A stretch of DNA of 64,000 nucleotides from positions 248,001-312,000 of the forward strand of contig NZ_CP118866.1 in NCBI RefSeq assembly GCF_029101545.1. Direction: 5' to 3'. The notes beneath the pieces were generated by a model, which saw only the letters and a list, made by a program, of their open reading frames with translations, did no database searches and had not been told where the DNA came from. A program made the translations under genes and the position numbers. This document shows, in pieces, positions 63,498-64,000 of the stretch. Source of the stretch: Amygdalobacter indicium (lineage in GTDB: Bacteria; Bacillota; Clostridia; Saccharofermentanales; Fastidiosipilaceae). Position 1 is the stretch's first letter. Every line of letters starts with the position of its first letter.

Positions 63498-64000
63498 ATG
63501 GATAATCGCTTGAATTATTATGTAGAAGCTTTATTGAATTACGGCCGCCGGGAAGGTCTGCTTTTAAGTGAGGGAGATGTTATATATTCCCGCAATCGGC
63601 TGTTGGCATTGCTGCAGGAGGACGGAGACGAGTATACGGGTAAGCTGCGACCGGAAGAAGAGACGGAAATTGCCGACTTACAACTTGTCGATATTTTGCA
63701 GGGCCTGTTGTTGGAGGCGGATATTAAAAATTTGGTTGACGGGACGTCAATTGCCGCCTGCGATTTGTTCGACAGCCAACTGATGGATTGCCTGTTGCCC
63801 CGACCGAGTGAGGTAGAGGCGAAATTCAGGCTTTTACAACAGCAAAGTCCCAAAGCTGCAACCGACTATTTTTATCATCTCAGCCAAGCTTCCGATTATA
63901 TTCGGACTTATCGGGTGTGTAAGGATGAAAAGTGGCAGACGGCGACCGATTACGGTATGCTCGATATAACAATCAATTTGTCCAAACCGGAAAAAGATCC
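63498..64000 (+). CDS. galT: Galactose-1-phosphate uridylyltransferase (3' partial)
   Basis: First 167 residues; the window ends inside the gene. The N terminus NRLNYYVEALLNYGRREGLLL, LEADIKNLVDGTSIAACDLFDSQLMD and KAATDYFYHLSQASDYIRT match the Firmicutes (GalT2-like) form, which has no close likeness to the E. coli enzyme. It swaps UMP between UDP-glucose and galactose-1-phosphate in the Leloir pathway. The ribosome site GGAGAAGAGG precedes ATG 63498. Upstream TAAAAT near 63451 is a possible -10. Confidence 0.9.
   Translation, partial: MDNRLNYYVEALLNYGRREGLLLSEGDVIYSRNRLLALLQEDGDEYTGKLRPEEETEIADLQLVDILQGLLLEADIKNLVDGTSIAACDLFDSQLMDCLLPRPSEVEAKFRLLQQQSPKAATDYFYHLSQASDYIRTYRVCKDEKWQTATDYGMLDITINLSKPEKD

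Noticed and set aside
1..64000. CRISPR array, prophage or integrative element
   Set aside because: No regularly spaced repeats, integrase, capsid or conjugation genes were seen on either strand; the TnpB element is the only recognisable mobile unit.

Overview
The window reads as a chromosome segment of a host-associated, largely anaerobic Bacillota, most likely a Clostridia/Oscillospiraceae-type organism. The basis is strong AGGAGG-like ribosome sites, a single-chain glycyl-tRNA synthetase next to rpoZ, Gram-positive sorting signals, LPXTG-style adhesins, a subtilisin-family surface protease and a Firmicutes-type (GalT2-like) galT. Species cannot be fixed from the sequence. No rRNA, tRNA, CRISPR array or prophage was seen. 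Apart from one TnpB element, the transfer signals are three AT-rich islands: an ATPase gene between exact direct repeats, a secreted/lipoprotein pair, and an Rgg-like regulator with an ABC exporter.

Layout. 1-2635: heterodimeric ABC exporter, first gene cut by the window edge. 2767-4107: first surface protein. 4209-5462 (-): glyA. 5719-9149: cydD-cydC-like exporter, followed by a PfoR-like PTS IIC protein (9353) and msrA (10551). 11189-16706: DUF4097-like protein, Cna-B/pilin-type adhesin and a nucleoside phosphorylase overlapping its end. 16854-17840: XRE regulator with membrane domain. 17.98-19.45 kb: IS200/IS605-type tnpB element with a likely omegaRNA region. 19501-23258: VOC protein, thiamine pyrophosphokinase, NADH oxidase (-), proline iminopeptidase (-). 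23297-24782: DUF4143-type ATPase flanked by 24-bp direct repeats. 24871-38599: surface-protein district with a 2217-residue FIVAR-like repeat protein, a second DUF4097-like protein, two divergent paralogous wall proteins, a MucBP-like protein and an MFS transporter. 38848-44061: S8 protease. 44284-45494: secreted protein plus lipoprotein. 45572-50370: M1 aminopeptidase (-), beta-phosphoglucomutase, ArsC/Spx-like protein and an Abi-family (HEPN) defence protein (-). 50520-54575: NSS symporter, Rgg-like regulator (-), ABC exporter. 54747-56654: rpoZ-glyQS. 56792-63333 (-): MMPL transporter, exported YhgE/Pip-like partner, class A beta-lactamase-like lipoprotein and a Thr/Glu-rich membrane protein. 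63498-end: galT, cut by the window edge.

The main theme is the cell surface. Six secreted proteins end in the same unusual sorting signal, VAKTGE plus a hydrophobic segment and a basic tail. This suggests a sortase with a shifted specificity encoded elsewhere. The protease, by contrast, ends in a plain transmembrane anchor. Peptidases (S8, M1, S33) and transporters (NSS, MFS, several ABC) fit an organism living on host peptides and displaying many adhesins.
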